From positions 62,001 through 126,000 of the forward strand of contig NZ_JAOBTH010000029.1 of the NCBI RefSeq assembly GCF_025215075.1: a DNA stretch of 64,000 bases, read 5' to 3'. A program made the position numbers and the translations under genes. This document shows positions 30,601 through 38,513 of this stretch, one piece after another (the first letter of the stretch is position 1; each line of letters opens with the position of its first letter). The notes below the pieces were generated by a model, which saw only the letters and a list, made by a program, of their open reading frames with translations, was not told the origin of the DNA and searched no databases. Source of the stretch: Tenacibaculum haliotis. Lineage in GTDB: Bacteria; Bacteroidota; Bacteroidia; Flavobacteriales; Flavobacteriaceae.

Positions 30601-32064
30601 GGAATTACCGTATACCAAGAGCAGGTAATGTTATTGTCGCAAAAATTAGCTGATTTTACCAAAGGTGAAGCCGATGTTTTACGTAAAGCAATGGGTAAAA
30701 AGCAAATTGCGGTTCTTGATAAAATGAAACCAAAGTTTGTAAAACAAGCAATTGCAAATGGTCATGATGAAAAAAAGCTAGAAAAAATTTGGACAGATTG
30801 GGAAGCCTTTGCTTCTTATGCTTTTAACAAATCGCACTCTACTTGCTATGCTTGGATTGCTTATCAAACTGCGTATTTAAAAGCTCATTATCCTGCTGAA
30901 TATATGGCGGCAGTTCTTTCGAATAACATGAACGACATTAAATCGGTTTCATTTTTTATGGAAGAATGTAAACGTGCCGGAATTACAGTTTTAGGCCCTG
31001 ATGTAAATGAATCTTTTTCTAAATTTTCGGTAAATAAAGAAGGAGCTATTCGTTTTGGAATGGCTGCAATTAAAGGTGTTGGTGGTCTTGCCGTAAAAGC
31101 AATTATTAATGAACGTGAAGAGAATGGTCACTTTTCTTCTGTTTTTGATCTTGCTAAACGAGTTGATTTACGGGTAGCTAATAAAAAAGCATTTGAAGGC
31201 TTAATTTTAGCCGGTGGTTTCGATTCTTTTACAAATACACACAGAGCACAATATTTTGTAGAGGATGAAAAGAATCAAAAATTTATAGAAAAAGCATTGC
31301 GTTTTGGTAATAAATACCAAGAAAATCAGAATTCTTCTCAGGTTTCTTTATTTGGTGGTGGTTCTGAAGAAGAAATGCCTGAACCAATTATTCCTACTTG
31401 TGATACTTGGGGAACCATGGAGCTATTAGGAAGAGAAAAAGAAGTGGTGGGAATTTATATTTCTGCGCATCCGTTAGATGATTTTAAAAACGAACTGAAG
31501 TTTTGTAACGCTGCACTATCTCATTATAACGACCTTCCTAAATACGAAGGCATGGCATTGTCTTTTGGTGGTATTGTAACCGATGTACAACATCGTATAT
31601 CTAAAGCAGGAAAAGGATGGGCTACTTTTTTTATTGAAGATTATAGTGAGAATTTTGAGTTTAGAATTTTCGGAGAGGAATACCTTAGGTTTAAACACTT
31701 TTTGGTACCTAACTCTTTCTTGTTTGTAAAAACAATGGTAAAACCTGGTTGGACAAATAAAGAAGGTATAAAAGGTGAACCAAGAGTAAGCTTTAATGAG
31801 TTCTTATTACTTCATGATATTATGGATAAAATGTGTAAAAAAATAACCATAAAAATGCCTTTACAAGAAGTAAAAGAAAACAGGATTAAAGATTTACAGC
31901 ATTTATTTGCAACTAATAGAGGTAATCAAAACTTACATTTTACCATTTGGGATACCGAAGAAAAAATAGAGCTGAATTTACCAAGCAGAAATACTAAAAT
32001 TAAAATTTCTAACGAGTTTTTAAAATTATTAGACGAGCAACATATTAATTATAAATTGAATTAA
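27691..32064 (+). CDS. dnaE: DNA polymerase III alpha subunit with N-terminal proofreading exonuclease domain
   Basis: Replicative polymerase of 1457 residues, about 300 longer than E. coli DnaE. The extra N-terminus (1-180) is a complete DEDDh exonuclease: FDTETTG (D6, E8), GQNLAFDIN and HNATADVEATT. The PHP domain starts near residue 260 (HLHNHTQYSVLQST). The polymerase palm carries PDIDIDFDD near 686, and the finger motif YRPGPMEYIPSF lies near 935. An OB-fold region follows near 1275. Fusing proofreading to the polymerase replaces a separate epsilon subunit, at least in part. The gene stands alone between divergent neighbours. Confidence 0.96.
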   Translation: MYLIFDTETTGLPKSWNAPITDTNNWPRATQIAWQLHDELGNLIEHNDFLIKPDGFNIPYDAERIHGISTDLAQEQGIELSEGLALFNEALSKTKFIVGQNLAFDINIMGCEFHRLGVDNNLTELPILDTCTEHTAKMCQIPGGRGGKFKLPTLTELHQHLFGDGFGDAHNATADVEATTRCFLELIRLRQFTKEQLQVTDDFFDRYTQNNPSVTQIIGLNHLNLKRESEKIRARKEKAKGETTTISTNEGLAELKNSQFAHLHNHTQYSVLQSTIQIGNIVKAAAKDNMSAVAMTDTGNMMAAFHFVQAVLNHNKAVDSANIEAIEKGEEPTQKPLKPIVGCEFNICTDHTNKSQKDNGYQVVLLAKNKKGYHNLAKMSSIAFVDGFYYIPRIDKKVVEQYKEDIIVLTGSLYGEVPSKILNVGEAQAEEALLWWKEQFGDDLYIELMRHNQEDEKVVNETLLKFSKKHNVKTVASNNTFYLSKEDANAHDILLCVKDGEKQATPKGRGRGYRYGLPNDEYYFKSSDEMKALFADLPEAIINIQEIVDKIEPYTLARDVLLPAFDIADEFKDEKDNEDGGKRGENNFLRHLTYVGAKKRYGEITDSIRERLDFELEVIEKTGYPGYFLIVEDFIREARNMDVSVGPGRGSAAGSVVAYCLWITNIDPIKYDLLFERFLNPERVSMPDIDIDFDDEGRGRVMDYVIDKYGANQVAQIITYGTMAAKSSIRDTARVLDLPLFEADRIAKLIPGMKLKKIFSLDEKTLKEKLRAEEIELVNELKRLSNGNDLMAETINKARILEGSVRNTGIHACGVIITPDDITKFVPVALAKDSDMYVTQFDNSVVEDAGLLKMDFLGLKTLTLIKDTVKIVKARHDVLLDPETFPLDDVKTYELFQRGETVGIFQYESPGMQKHMRSLKPTVFEDLIAMNALYRPGPMEYIPSFIRRKHGDEEIEYDLPAMEEYLAETYGITVYQEQVMLLSQKLADFTKGEADVLRKAMGKKQIAVLDKMKPKFVKQAIANGHDEKKLEKIWTDWEAFASYAFNKSHSTCYAWIAYQTAYLKAHYPAEYMAAVLSNNMNDIKSVSFFMEECKRAGITVLGPDVNESFSKFSVNKEGAIRFGMAAIKGVGGLAVKAIINEREENGHFSSVFDLAKRVDLRVANKKAFEGLILAGGFDSFTNTHRAQYFVEDEKNQKFIEKALRFGNKYQENQNSSQVSLFGGGSEEEMPEPIIPTCDTWGTMELLGREKEVVGIYISAHPLDDFKNELKFCNAALSHYNDLPKYEGMALSFGGIVTDVQHRISKAGKGWATFFIEDYSENFEFRIFGEEYLRFKHFLVPNSFLFVKTMVKPGWTNKEGIKGEPRVSFNEFLLLHDIMDKMCKKITIKMPLQEVKENRIKDLQHLFATNRGNQNLHFTIWDTEEKIELNLPSRNTKIKISNEFLKLLDEQHINYKLN

Positions 32065-32089
32065 TTTTTTTGATTATTCGTAACCATCG

Positions 32090-32108
32090 ACCTGAATTCA
32101 TTTCAGGT
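32090..32108. repeat. Small hairpin after dnaE
   Basis: ACCTGAA/TTCAGGT with a 5-nt loop. It has no T run, so it is a poor terminator. It resembles half of the nearby dispersed element. Confidence 0.4.
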
Positions 32109-32140
32109 TTACATCGCAAATCATTACTTAATCGTATAAT

Positions 32141-32168
32141 GAGATTCCGAAATAAATTCGGAATGACG
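32141..32168 (+). repeat. Dispersed inverted-repeat element, copy 2
   Basis: GAGATTCCGAAATAAATTCG followed by GAATGACG. The arms ATTCCGAA/TTCGGAAT pair, and compensatory changes relative to the copy at 57072 (CC/GG for CT/AG) keep the stem. Confidence 0.7.
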
Positions 32169-32209
32169 TTAAAATTATAATTATGGCTTGAAATGGATAT
32201 TCAAAATTC

Positions 32210-33049
32210 TTATTTCAAAAAAATCAAAATAATCTTAACTGCTTTTTCTAATTCAGTAGATAACTGAGTTTCATCCCAAGGATGTTTTACATTAAAAACA
32301 TGATCTGCTCCTTCAACAACTTGTAGTTTACTATTAGTATTCCATTCATGCAGTTCTTTTGCTTCATTAATAGAGATTGAAGTGTCATTATCTCCATGGA
32401 TGATTAAATGTGGAATCTTTAATTTCTCTTCAGCAGATTTAATATTTAAACGAGTTTCATTAGCTTTAAAATCTTTATAAAACTGATAATAATGAGGCAT
32501 TTGTTGCTTCGTTCTTCCGTTTACAACATACTTAACACCAGATTCTTTCCATTCTTTTAAATCCCCAATAGTAGCAGTACGTTTAGCTAAATCACTTACA
32601 CTTGCTAATGTAACCAGTTTTGTAATTCTAGCATCTTCTGATGCTTTTATTATTGCAATACCTCCTCCTCTGCTATGACCAATTACATTGATAGTACTTG
32701 TGTTAACATTTTCACTCTCTTTAAAATAAGAAGATACCCAATCTAACACATCGTTTAAATCATCCAATTCTTTTGTGTAATTATTATTCCCGAAAACTTC
32801 TAAATTTGGAAAATCAATAGGGTTTTCTATAGTTCCTCCGTTATGAGAGAAGTTAAATTTAACAAAACAAAATCCTGCATTAGCAAAATATTCAGCCATT
32901 AAATTCCAAGCTCCCCAATCTTTAAAACCTTTATATCCATGACAAAAAATAACAATCGTTTGATTACTCTTTTCTTTTGAAGAAAATACATCAATTAAAA
33001 TAGGTTTTTTATCAACTCTATCTAGAATTATATTCTTTTTGATTTCCAT
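32210..33049 (-). CDS. Alpha/beta hydrolase (dienelactone-hydrolase-like)
   Basis: Cytoplasmic hydrolase of 279 residues with no signal peptide. Ser is in the elbow GHSRGGG, the acid in HGDNDTSIS and the histidine in GADHVFN. The oxyanion region is FCHGYKGFKDWGAWN. These define an intact catalytic triad, but the substrate is not predictable. It starts 13 bp after gldA and is the last gene of the minus-strand run. Confidence 0.85.
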   Translation of the reverse strand: MEIKKNIILDRVDKKPILIDVFSSKEKSNQTIVIFCHGYKGFKDWGAWNLMAEYFANAGFCFVKFNFSHNGGTIENPIDFPNLEVFGNNNYTKELDDLNDVLDWVSSYFKESENVNTSTINVIGHSRGGGIAIIKASEDARITKLVTLASVSDLAKRTATIGDLKEWKESGVKYVVNGRTKQQMPHYYQFYKDFKANETRLNIKSAEEKLKIPHLIIHGDNDTSISINEAKELHEWNTNSKLQVVEGADHVFNVKHPWDETQLSTELEKAVKIILIFLK

Positions 33050-33062
33050 AATGAGAATTATT

Positions 33063-33956
33063 TTAACTAGTCAACTCTCTAAACAGACTTTCTAAGTTTT
33101 TATTCTCGGTGTTTAAACCAAGTATTTTTAATCCGTTTTCTTGGGCGAAGTCGAAAATTACTGGGCGCATATCTTCTGATGTTTCAAAAGTAAGTATCCA
33201 GTTATTTTCTACCGTATTTTTATAATAAACAATATTTGGTAAACGCTGTATAAATTGTTCTTCTAACTTATAATCAAACGTTACTTTAATTATTTGTTCA
33301 TTACTTGTTTTAAGTTCTGAAATGGGTTTATCAATTACCAATTCACCTTTGTTAATAATGATTACTCGATCGCACACTGCTTCTACTTCTTGCATAATAT
33401 GTGTAGATAATAAAACAGTCTTGTTTTTTCCGAGTTCTTTTATTAATTCACGAATTTCAACCAATTGATTCGGGTCTAAACCTGTGGTTGGTTCATCTAA
33501 AATTAACACTTCTGGGTCGTGTAAAATTGCGGCTGCCAAACCTACTCGTTGGCGATATCCTTTTGATAATTGATTGATTTTCTTATGTGCTTCTATTGAT
33601 AATCCAACTTGTTGAATAATAGTTTCTAGTTTTTCTTTTTTAACTTGATGTAAAGATGCTTGAAACTGTAAATACTCTCGCACATACATATCTAAATATA
33701 ACGGATTGTGCTCAGGTAAGTATCCTATTTTTTTCTGTGCTTCAATAGGGTTTTTAACAACATCTATTTCGCTTACAAAAACATTTCCTTCACTTGGCTG
33801 AATAAATCCGGTTAAGATTTTCATCGTGGTAGATTTCCCTGCTCCGTTTGGGCCTAAAAAACCAACAATCTCTCCTTTTTTTGCTTCAAAAGAAATATCA
33901 TTCACTGCTTTTTGCGTTCCGTAAATTTTAGATATAGAAGTAAGTTGTATTGACAT
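33063..33956 (-). CDS. gldA: Gliding motility-associated ABC transporter ATP-binding protein GldA
   Basis: ATPase subunit of 297 residues. Walker A GPNGAGKST, signature LSKGYRQRVGLA and Walker B VLILDEPTTGLDP are intact; the C-terminal 80 residues form the GldA-specific tail. In F. johnsoniae GldA works with the membrane proteins GldF and GldG and is needed for gliding. Those partners are not in this window, which is common for gldA. An upstream repeat (33972-34033) fills the gap to folA. Confidence 0.88.
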   Translation of the reverse strand: MSIQLTSISKIYGTQKAVNDISFEAKKGEIVGFLGPNGAGKSTTMKILTGFIQPSEGNVFVSEIDVVKNPIEAQKKIGYLPEHNPLYLDMYVREYLQFQASLHQVKKEKLETIIQQVGLSIEAHKKINQLSKGYRQRVGLAAAILHDPEVLILDEPTTGLDPNQLVEIRELIKELGKNKTVLLSTHIMQEVEAVCDRVIIINKGELVIDKPISELKTSNEQIIKVTFDYKLEEQFIQRLPNIVYYKNTVENNWILTFETSEDMRPVIFDFAQENGLKILGLNTENKNLESLFRELTS

Positions 33957-33971
33957 ATTTTTATCAAGTGA

Positions 33972-33996
33972 GGTTCTGAAATAAAATCAGAATAAG
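33972..33996 (+). repeat. Dispersed inverted-repeat element, copy 3 (degenerate)
   Basis: GGTTCTGAAATAAAATCAGA followed by ATAAGG, with arms TTCTGA/TCAGAA. It resembles the 57072 and 32141 elements but has lost the GAC end. Confidence 0.55.
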
Positions 33997-34008
33997 GTAA
34001 ATTATCGT

Positions 34009-34033
34009 ACTTCTTCGAGCGCAGTCGAGAAGT
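34009..34033. repeat. Hairpin element with CGNCTGCGCTC core abutting folA
   Basis: Arms ACTTCTTCGA and TCGAGAAGT around GCGCAG, ending at the base next to the folA stop codon. On the minus strand the core CGACTGCGCTC resembles CGCCTGCGCTC at 57338-57348. It may act as a processing or termination hairpin after folA. Confidence 0.55.
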
Positions 34034-34522
34034 TTATTTTCTTTTATAAGAAACGAAACTGTAATCGTATTTATTTTTTTCATCAGCTTTACAATCTTCT
34101 CTAGATATTTCTTCCCAAACATCTAAATCAATTGTTGGAAAAAAAACATCTGCTTCAAAATCGTGATGAACAATAGTAACATCTAACTGATCAACCAATC
34201 CCTTTTCGATCGCTTGTTTATAAATTTGGGCACCTCCAATTATAAAAACGTCTGAGTCTTTTTTCGACATTTCAATCGCTTCTTCAACTGAGTTTGCTAC
34301 CAAACATCCATCTTTAAAATAATCATTATTCCTGGTTATAATAACCGATGTTCTATTAGGTAATGGCTTTCCAATACTTTCGAAAGTATTACGCCCCATT
34401 AAAATATGATGCCCCGAAGTAACTTTCTTAAATCGTTTTAAATCCGCAGGTAAATGCCAGATTAAATCGTTATCTTTTCCTAATGCATTATTATTGGCTA
34501 TTGCAGCAATTATTGTAATCAT
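34034..34522 (-). CDS. folA: Dihydrofolate reductase
   Basis: Reduces dihydrofolate to tetrahydrofolate with NADPH. The protein has 162 residues. The N-terminal strand and substrate loop (IIAAIANNNALGKDNDLIWHLP), the LMGRNTFESIG motif and FIIGGAQIYKQAI are all present. It works with thyA upstream on the same strand, which produces dihydrofolate. A 61-residue ORF separates the two. Confidence 0.96.
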   Translation of the reverse strand: MITIIAAIANNNALGKDNDLIWHLPADLKRFKKVTSGHHILMGRNTFESIGKPLPNRTSVIITRNNDYFKDGCLVANSVEEAIEMSKKDSDVFIIGGAQIYKQAIEKGLVDQLDVTIVHHDFEADVFFPTIDLDVWEEISREDCKADEKNKYDYSFVSYKRK

Positions 34523-34542
34523 AAATTGTATTTAATGAACGG

Positions 34543-34728
34543 CTATATGCTTTTTGCCCATTCTTTAATATAACTTGTTAAATCTCTTTTTCTTGTAATA
34601 GCTTCATCCAAAACATCCGTTTTTATATTATCAACTAAGGTTTTAATTGCTTCTAAAACTTTTTCGTCATTAATATCAGCTATTTTATCGTAAAGGGAAT
34701 CTTTTAAAACATCAACATTTGTAGTCAT
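34543..34728 (-). CDS. Small hypothetical protein between thyA and folA
   Basis: A predicted mostly helical, soluble protein of 61 residues, rich in Asp, Lys and Ile (KDSLYDKIADINDEKVLEAI). The opening resembles the small antitoxin-like proteins that Bacteroidota often carry, but no toxin gene adjoins it. It ends 20 bp before folA and follows thyA by 62 bp. I cannot assign a function. Confidence 0.55.
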   Translation of the reverse strand: MTTNVDVLKDSLYDKIADINDEKVLEAIKTLVDNIKTDVLDEAITRKRDLTSYIKEWAKSI

Positions 34729-34790
34729 CTTATATATTTTTTAGTTCCTCTTACAAAGTTAGTAAAGAAATTACAAAAAATAAAGTTAAA

Positions 34791-35615
34791 TTACACTGCC
34801 ACAGCTCCTTTAATATGGGCGTGTGGATTGTAATCTACTAATTCGAAATCTTCAAAAGTAAAATCTTCAATGTTTTTAATTTCAGGATTCATTTTCATTT
34901 TTGGTAATGCTCTCGTTTCTCGAGACAATTGCAATTCTAATTGCTCGATATGATTGCTATAAATATGTGCATCTCCAAAAGTATGAATAAACTCACCTGC
35001 TTCATAACCACAAACCTGAGCAATCATCATTGTAAACAATGCATATGAAGCAATATTAAACGGAACTCCTAAAAAGATATCGGCACTTCGTTGGTATAAT
35101 TGACAAGATAATTTTCCGTCTGCCACATAAAACTGAAAAAATGCATGACATGGTGGTAACGCAGCTTTATCGTTAGCAACATTTTCTGAAAACGATTTTG
35201 AAGTATCAGGCATTACAGAAGGATTCCACGCTGAAACTAACATTCTACGACTGTTCGGATTCGTTTTTAGCGTTTCAATAACATCTTTTAATTGATCAAT
35301 CTCATCACTATTCCAATTACGCCATTGATGCCCATAAACAGGTCCTAAATCTCCATTCTCATCAGCCCAAGAATTCCATATTTTAACGCCATTTTCTTGT
35401 AAGTATTTAATATTCGTATCGCCTTTTATAAACCAAAGCAACTCATATATAATCGATTTTAAGTGCAACTTCTTAGTGGTTACCATCGGAAAACCTTCGC
35501 TTAAATCAAATCTCATTTGATGACCAAAAACACTTTTTGTTCCTGTTCCTGTTCTATCACCTTTCTCGTTTCCGTTTTCTAAAACGTGCTTTACTAAATC
35601 TAAATATTGCTTCAT
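34791..35615 (-). CDS. thyA: Thymidylate synthase
   Basis: Methylates dUMP to dTMP with methylene-tetrahydrofolate, producing dihydrofolate for FolA. The protein has 274 residues. The catalytic Cys156 lies in [12 protein letters not shown], and the N-terminal [13 protein letters not shown] and the C-terminal [13 protein letters not shown] are canonical. The length is near that of E. coli ThyA. Confidence 0.97.
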   Translation of the reverse strand: MKQYLDLVKHVLENGNEKGDRTGTGTKSVFGHQMRFDLSEGFPMVTTKKLHLKSIIYELLWFIKGDTNIKYLQENGVKIWNSWADENGDLGPVYGHQWRNWNSDEIDQLKDVIETLKTNPNSRRMLVSAWNPSVMPDTSKSFSENVANDKAALPPCHAFFQFYVADGKLSCQLYQRSADIFLGVPFNIASYALFTMMIAQVCGYEAGEFIHTFGDAHIYSNHIEQLELQLSRETRALPKMKMNPEIKNIEDFTFEDFELVDYNPHAHIKGAVAV

Positions 35616-35618
35616 TAT

Positions 35619-35649
35619 AAGGTAAAAGGTTTTAGGTTAATGGTTAAAG
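35619..35649. repeat. Short AGGTAAAA-type repeat, left flank of the four-helix-bundle gene
   Basis: Degenerate tandem units of GGTAAAA, GGTTTTA, GGTTAAT and GGTTAAA between thyA and the four-helix-bundle gene. The right flank (36004-36032) carries the inverted form. Confidence 0.6.
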
Positions 35650-36003
35650 TTTAGATTGGTTATATTTTTTTAATGCTGATATTCTTCTTTGTAAAACCTG
35701 GAGTTTTTTAATCGTTAGATTTAATTCTTTTTCACTTAAAAAATTCAAGTCACCACAAAGAATTAAATGAGATTCTAATTCATATGCCGAGCCTAAACTG
35801 ATTTGCAAAAAACGAATAAAATCTTTTTGTGAATCTTTTGCCGATCCTTCAGCTATATTTGCTGCTATAGATATTGAACATCTGTTAATTTGGGAAGTTA
35901 ATCCGAATTTTTCTTCTAAGGGTAATTTTGAAGTAATTAGATAAATTTCTTTAACTAGCAATCTGGCTTCATTCCAAACTTCTAATTTTCTAAAATTTCT
36001 CAT
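35644..36003 (-). CDS. Four-helix-bundle protein (23S rRNA intervening-sequence protein family)
   Basis: A protein of 119 residues with the signatures of the S23/IVP family: FRKLEVWNEARLLVKEIY, RCSISIAANIAEGS and ELESHLILC. Free-standing copies are common in Bacteroidota and their function is unknown; relatives are encoded in 23S rRNA intervening sequences, or are accessory proteins of diversity-generating retroelements. No reverse transcriptase is nearby. It interrupts the nupC-thyA run and is flanked by inverted GGTAAAA-type repeats, suggesting insertion as a unit. Confidence 0.88.
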   Translation of the reverse strand: MRNFRKLEVWNEARLLVKEIYLITSKLPLEEKFGLTSQINRCSISIAANIAEGSAKDSQKDFIRFLQISLGSAYELESHLILCGDLNFLSEKELNLTIKKLQVLQRRISALKKYNQSKL

Positions 36004-36032
36004 CGTTTACCTTTTTACTTTTACCTTTCACC
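36004..36032. repeat. Short ACCTTTT-type repeat, right flank of the four-helix-bundle gene
   Basis: TTTACCTTTTTACTTTTACC and following CTTT are the inverted counterpart of the GGTAAAA units at 35619-35649. The repeat lies between the nupC-like stop codon and the four-helix-bundle start. Confidence 0.6.
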
Positions 36033-36037
36033 AAGAA

Positions 36038-37747
36038 CTATCCGATAATCATACCTGCAATTGTTGCCGACATTAAAGAAGCTATTGTACCTCCAATTAA
36101 TGCTTTCATTCCAAATTCTGATAATGTTTTACGTTGCCCTGGTGCTAATGAACCAATACCACCAATTTGAATACCGATTGATGCAAAATTTGCGAATCCG
36201 CATAACATATAAGTTGCCATAATAATAGATTTATTATACGTTAAATGCGTTGCGTTTGCAATATTTTTAAGTTCTGCTAACTGAATATATCCAACGAATT
36301 CACTTGCTGCTAATTTAATACCCAACAACTGCCCCATTAAAGCCATATCTTCTTTTGCAACACCTATCAACCACATTAAAGGTGCAAAAACATATCCTAA
36401 AATTGCTTCTAAAGAAAACTTAGCATAGCTCGTGTTTTCAGCCATCCAAGTGTTTAGCGATGTTATATCTCCTACCCAACCTAAAATACCATTTATCATT
36501 GCTATAAAAGCTATGAACACTAATAACATTGCTGCTACATTCATTGCTAAATTTAATCCTTCAGTTGTTCCGTTTGCAATAGCATCTAAAATATTAGACC
36601 CTATTTTTTCTGACGATACTTGCACTTCTGTATTTACTTCTTCAGTTTGTGGGTATAAAATTTTAGAAATAATGATTGCTCCTGGTGCTGCCATTACTGA
36701 CGCTGCCAGTAAATGTTTTGCATACAGTAATCGTAAAACTTCATCTTCACCTCCTAAGAAACCTATGTAAGCTGCTAAAACTGCTCCTGCAACAGTTGCC
36801 ATTCCACCAATCATTACTAATAACATTTCTGATCGGTTCATTTTTTCTAAATATGCCTTAATCAGTAATGGTGCTTCTGTTTGTCCTAAGAAAATATTTC
36901 CTGCAACAGATAAACTTTCTGCTCCCGATATTTTTAATCCTTTAGATAAAAGCCACGCTAATCCTTTTACTACTTTTTGAATTAATCCAAGATAAAATAA
37001 TAAGGAAGTTAATGCTGAAAAGAAAATAATTGTTGGCAATACTTGAAATGCAAATATGAATCCGAAAGATCCCATATCTGCTACTAATCCGCTAAATAAA
37101 AATTCACTTCCTGCTCGTGTAAAATCTAACACGCTCACGAACAAACCTCCTACTAATTCAAAAGCCCTCTGTACAAAAGGTATTTTTAAAACCCCGATTG
37201 CTATTATTAATTGAAAAGCCAATCCTAAACCAACCGTTTTCCAGTCAATTCCTTTTCTGTTTGCGCTAAATAAAAAAGCGATAACTAATAAAGAAAGCAT
37301 TCCTAAAATACCACGCCATAGACTCTGCATAGAAAATCCTTGACTTGGCACAATTGCATTTGTATCTAATACAACTTCTTCAGCCACAGCAATTACATTT
37401 GCTGGTTTTGAAGTGAAGCTATACACTACATTTTTTTCAGATAAGGTTAATGTATTATCTGTTAATTCAACCACATTATAATAACGAACCGTGTCTTTTG
37501 GTTGTTTGTGATTAAAAATTAATAAGTTATTTTGATGTATGTAATTTCCTACTGCTTGCAAACTATCTTTCGCTAGTAAAGAATAATTAAAATTGCCTTT
37601 AGCTAGTTTTAAAACATCTGATGGATTTATAGAAACTACCGAGCTACCATCGGTGGTAATCGATGAAAAATTCCACTTTTTCTCTATACTTTGACCAAAA
37701 GTTAATATGGATGCACAAAGCATTATGAAAGTAAATAATTTCTTCAT
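36038..37747 (-). CDS. Concentrative nucleoside transporter (NupC/CNT) with N-terminal lipocalin-like domain
   Basis: Protein of 569 residues. Residues 1-19 are a signal peptide (ending LTFGQ), 20-120 a small beta-rich domain (IEKKWNFSSI, YYNVVELTDNTLTL) resembling lipocalin-like DUF folds, and about 145-569 a complete CNT transporter. CNT landmarks are LGQTEAPLLIKAYL, MIGGMATVAGAVLAAYIGF and CGFANFASIGIQIGG. Ordinary NupC proteins have about 400 residues and lack the periplasmic domain. The role is cation-coupled nucleoside uptake, fitting thyA downstream. It starts 13 bp after the nuclease gene. Confidence 0.9.
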   Translation of the reverse strand: MKKLFTFIMLCASILTFGQSIEKKWNFSSITTDGSSVVSINPSDVLKLAKGNFNYSLLAKDSLQAVGNYIHQNNLLIFNHKQPKDTVRYYNVVELTDNTLTLSEKNVVYSFTSKPANVIAVAEEVVLDTNAIVPSQGFSMQSLWRGILGMLSLLVIAFLFSANRKGIDWKTVGLGLAFQLIIAIGVLKIPFVQRAFELVGGLFVSVLDFTRAGSEFLFSGLVADMGSFGFIFAFQVLPTIIFFSALTSLLFYLGLIQKVVKGLAWLLSKGLKISGAESLSVAGNIFLGQTEAPLLIKAYLEKMNRSEMLLVMIGGMATVAGAVLAAYIGFLGGEDEVLRLLYAKHLLAASVMAAPGAIIISKILYPQTEEVNTEVQVSSEKIGSNILDAIANGTTEGLNLAMNVAAMLLVFIAFIAMINGILGWVGDITSLNTWMAENTSYAKFSLEAILGYVFAPLMWLIGVAKEDMALMGQLLGIKLAASEFVGYIQLAELKNIANATHLTYNKSIIMATYMLCGFANFASIGIQIGGIGSLAPGQRKTLSEFGMKALIGGTIASLMSATIAGMIIG

Positions 37748-37760
37748 TTTATCTAATATA

Positions 37761-38369
37761 TTAAGAACGTTTGCTTATTTCGTCGCGAATTTCTGCTGCT
37801 AATTCGTAATCTTCATTCGCAACAGCTTCGTTTAATTTCTCGTTTAATTCTTCTAATTGTAAATGCGCATAACCTTTAGCGTCTTCAATTTCGCCCTCTA
37901 AAGAAAATTCTATATCATCCGATTCTAAATCTTCTTCTATAATTAATTCTTCATCCATTTTTAGATAAACACCTGCTTTATCTAAAATATTTTCATAGGT
38001 GAAAATAGGTGCTTGAAAACGAACAGCTAAAGCTATTGCATCCGAAGTACGTGTATCTATAATCTCTTCAACACCATCTCGCTCGCAAATTAAACTCGAA
38101 TGAAAAACACCATCAACCAATTTATGAATAATAACTTGACTTACTTTGATAGAAAATCTATCAGAAAATGTTTTAAATAAATCGTGTGTAAGAGGTCTTG
38201 GTGGGCGAATTTCTTTCTCTAAAGCGATTGCAATAGATTGTGCCTCAAAAGCTCCAATAATAATAGGAAGCGTTCTTGTACCTTCCATTTCACTTAACAC
38301 CAATGCATAAGCTCCACTTTGAGTTTGGCTATATGAAATCCCCTTAATAGTCAGTTTAATTAAACTCAT
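37761..38369 (-). CDS. Bifunctional nuclease family protein (DUF151 plus UVR motif)
   Basis: Protein of 202 residues. The first 130 form the DUF151/BFN domain (ALVLSEMEGTRTLPIIIGAFEA, TRTSDAIALAVRF), found in proteins reported to cut DNA and RNA. The last 35 residues (LEELNEKLNEAVANEDYELA) are a UvrB/UvrC-type motif, a usual partner domain in Bacteroidota. A start two codons upstream is possible; MSLIKLTIKG is the family start. It heads the minus-strand run leading to nupC and thyA. Confidence 0.9.
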   Translation of the reverse strand: MSLIKLTIKGISYSQTQSGAYALVLSEMEGTRTLPIIIGAFEAQSIAIALEKEIRPPRPLTHDLFKTFSDRFSIKVSQVIIHKLVDGVFHSSLICERDGVEEIIDTRTSDAIALAVRFQAPIFTYENILDKAGVYLKMDEELIIEEDLESDDIEFSLEGEIEDAKGYAHLQLEELNEKLNEAVANEDYELAAEIRDEISKRS

Positions 38370-38513
38370 GTACAATTATCATAAATAACAAAAAAGCTGT
38401 CTAATTTTAGGCACTACGCTTCAAATTTAGACAGCCTTCTTAAGTGGGCACAATTTACTAAAAATTATGAGTTCAACTCTAATTTCTATAAAAAGAAAAT
38501 TTACCCAATTAAA

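Noticed and set aside
34543..34728. Toxin-antitoxin pair
   Set aside because: Only the small ORF is present; folA and thyA flank it and no toxin-like gene adjoins it.
35644..36003. Accessory protein of a diversity-generating retroelement
   Set aside because: No reverse transcriptase, template repeat or variable repeat is found near the four-helix-bundle gene.
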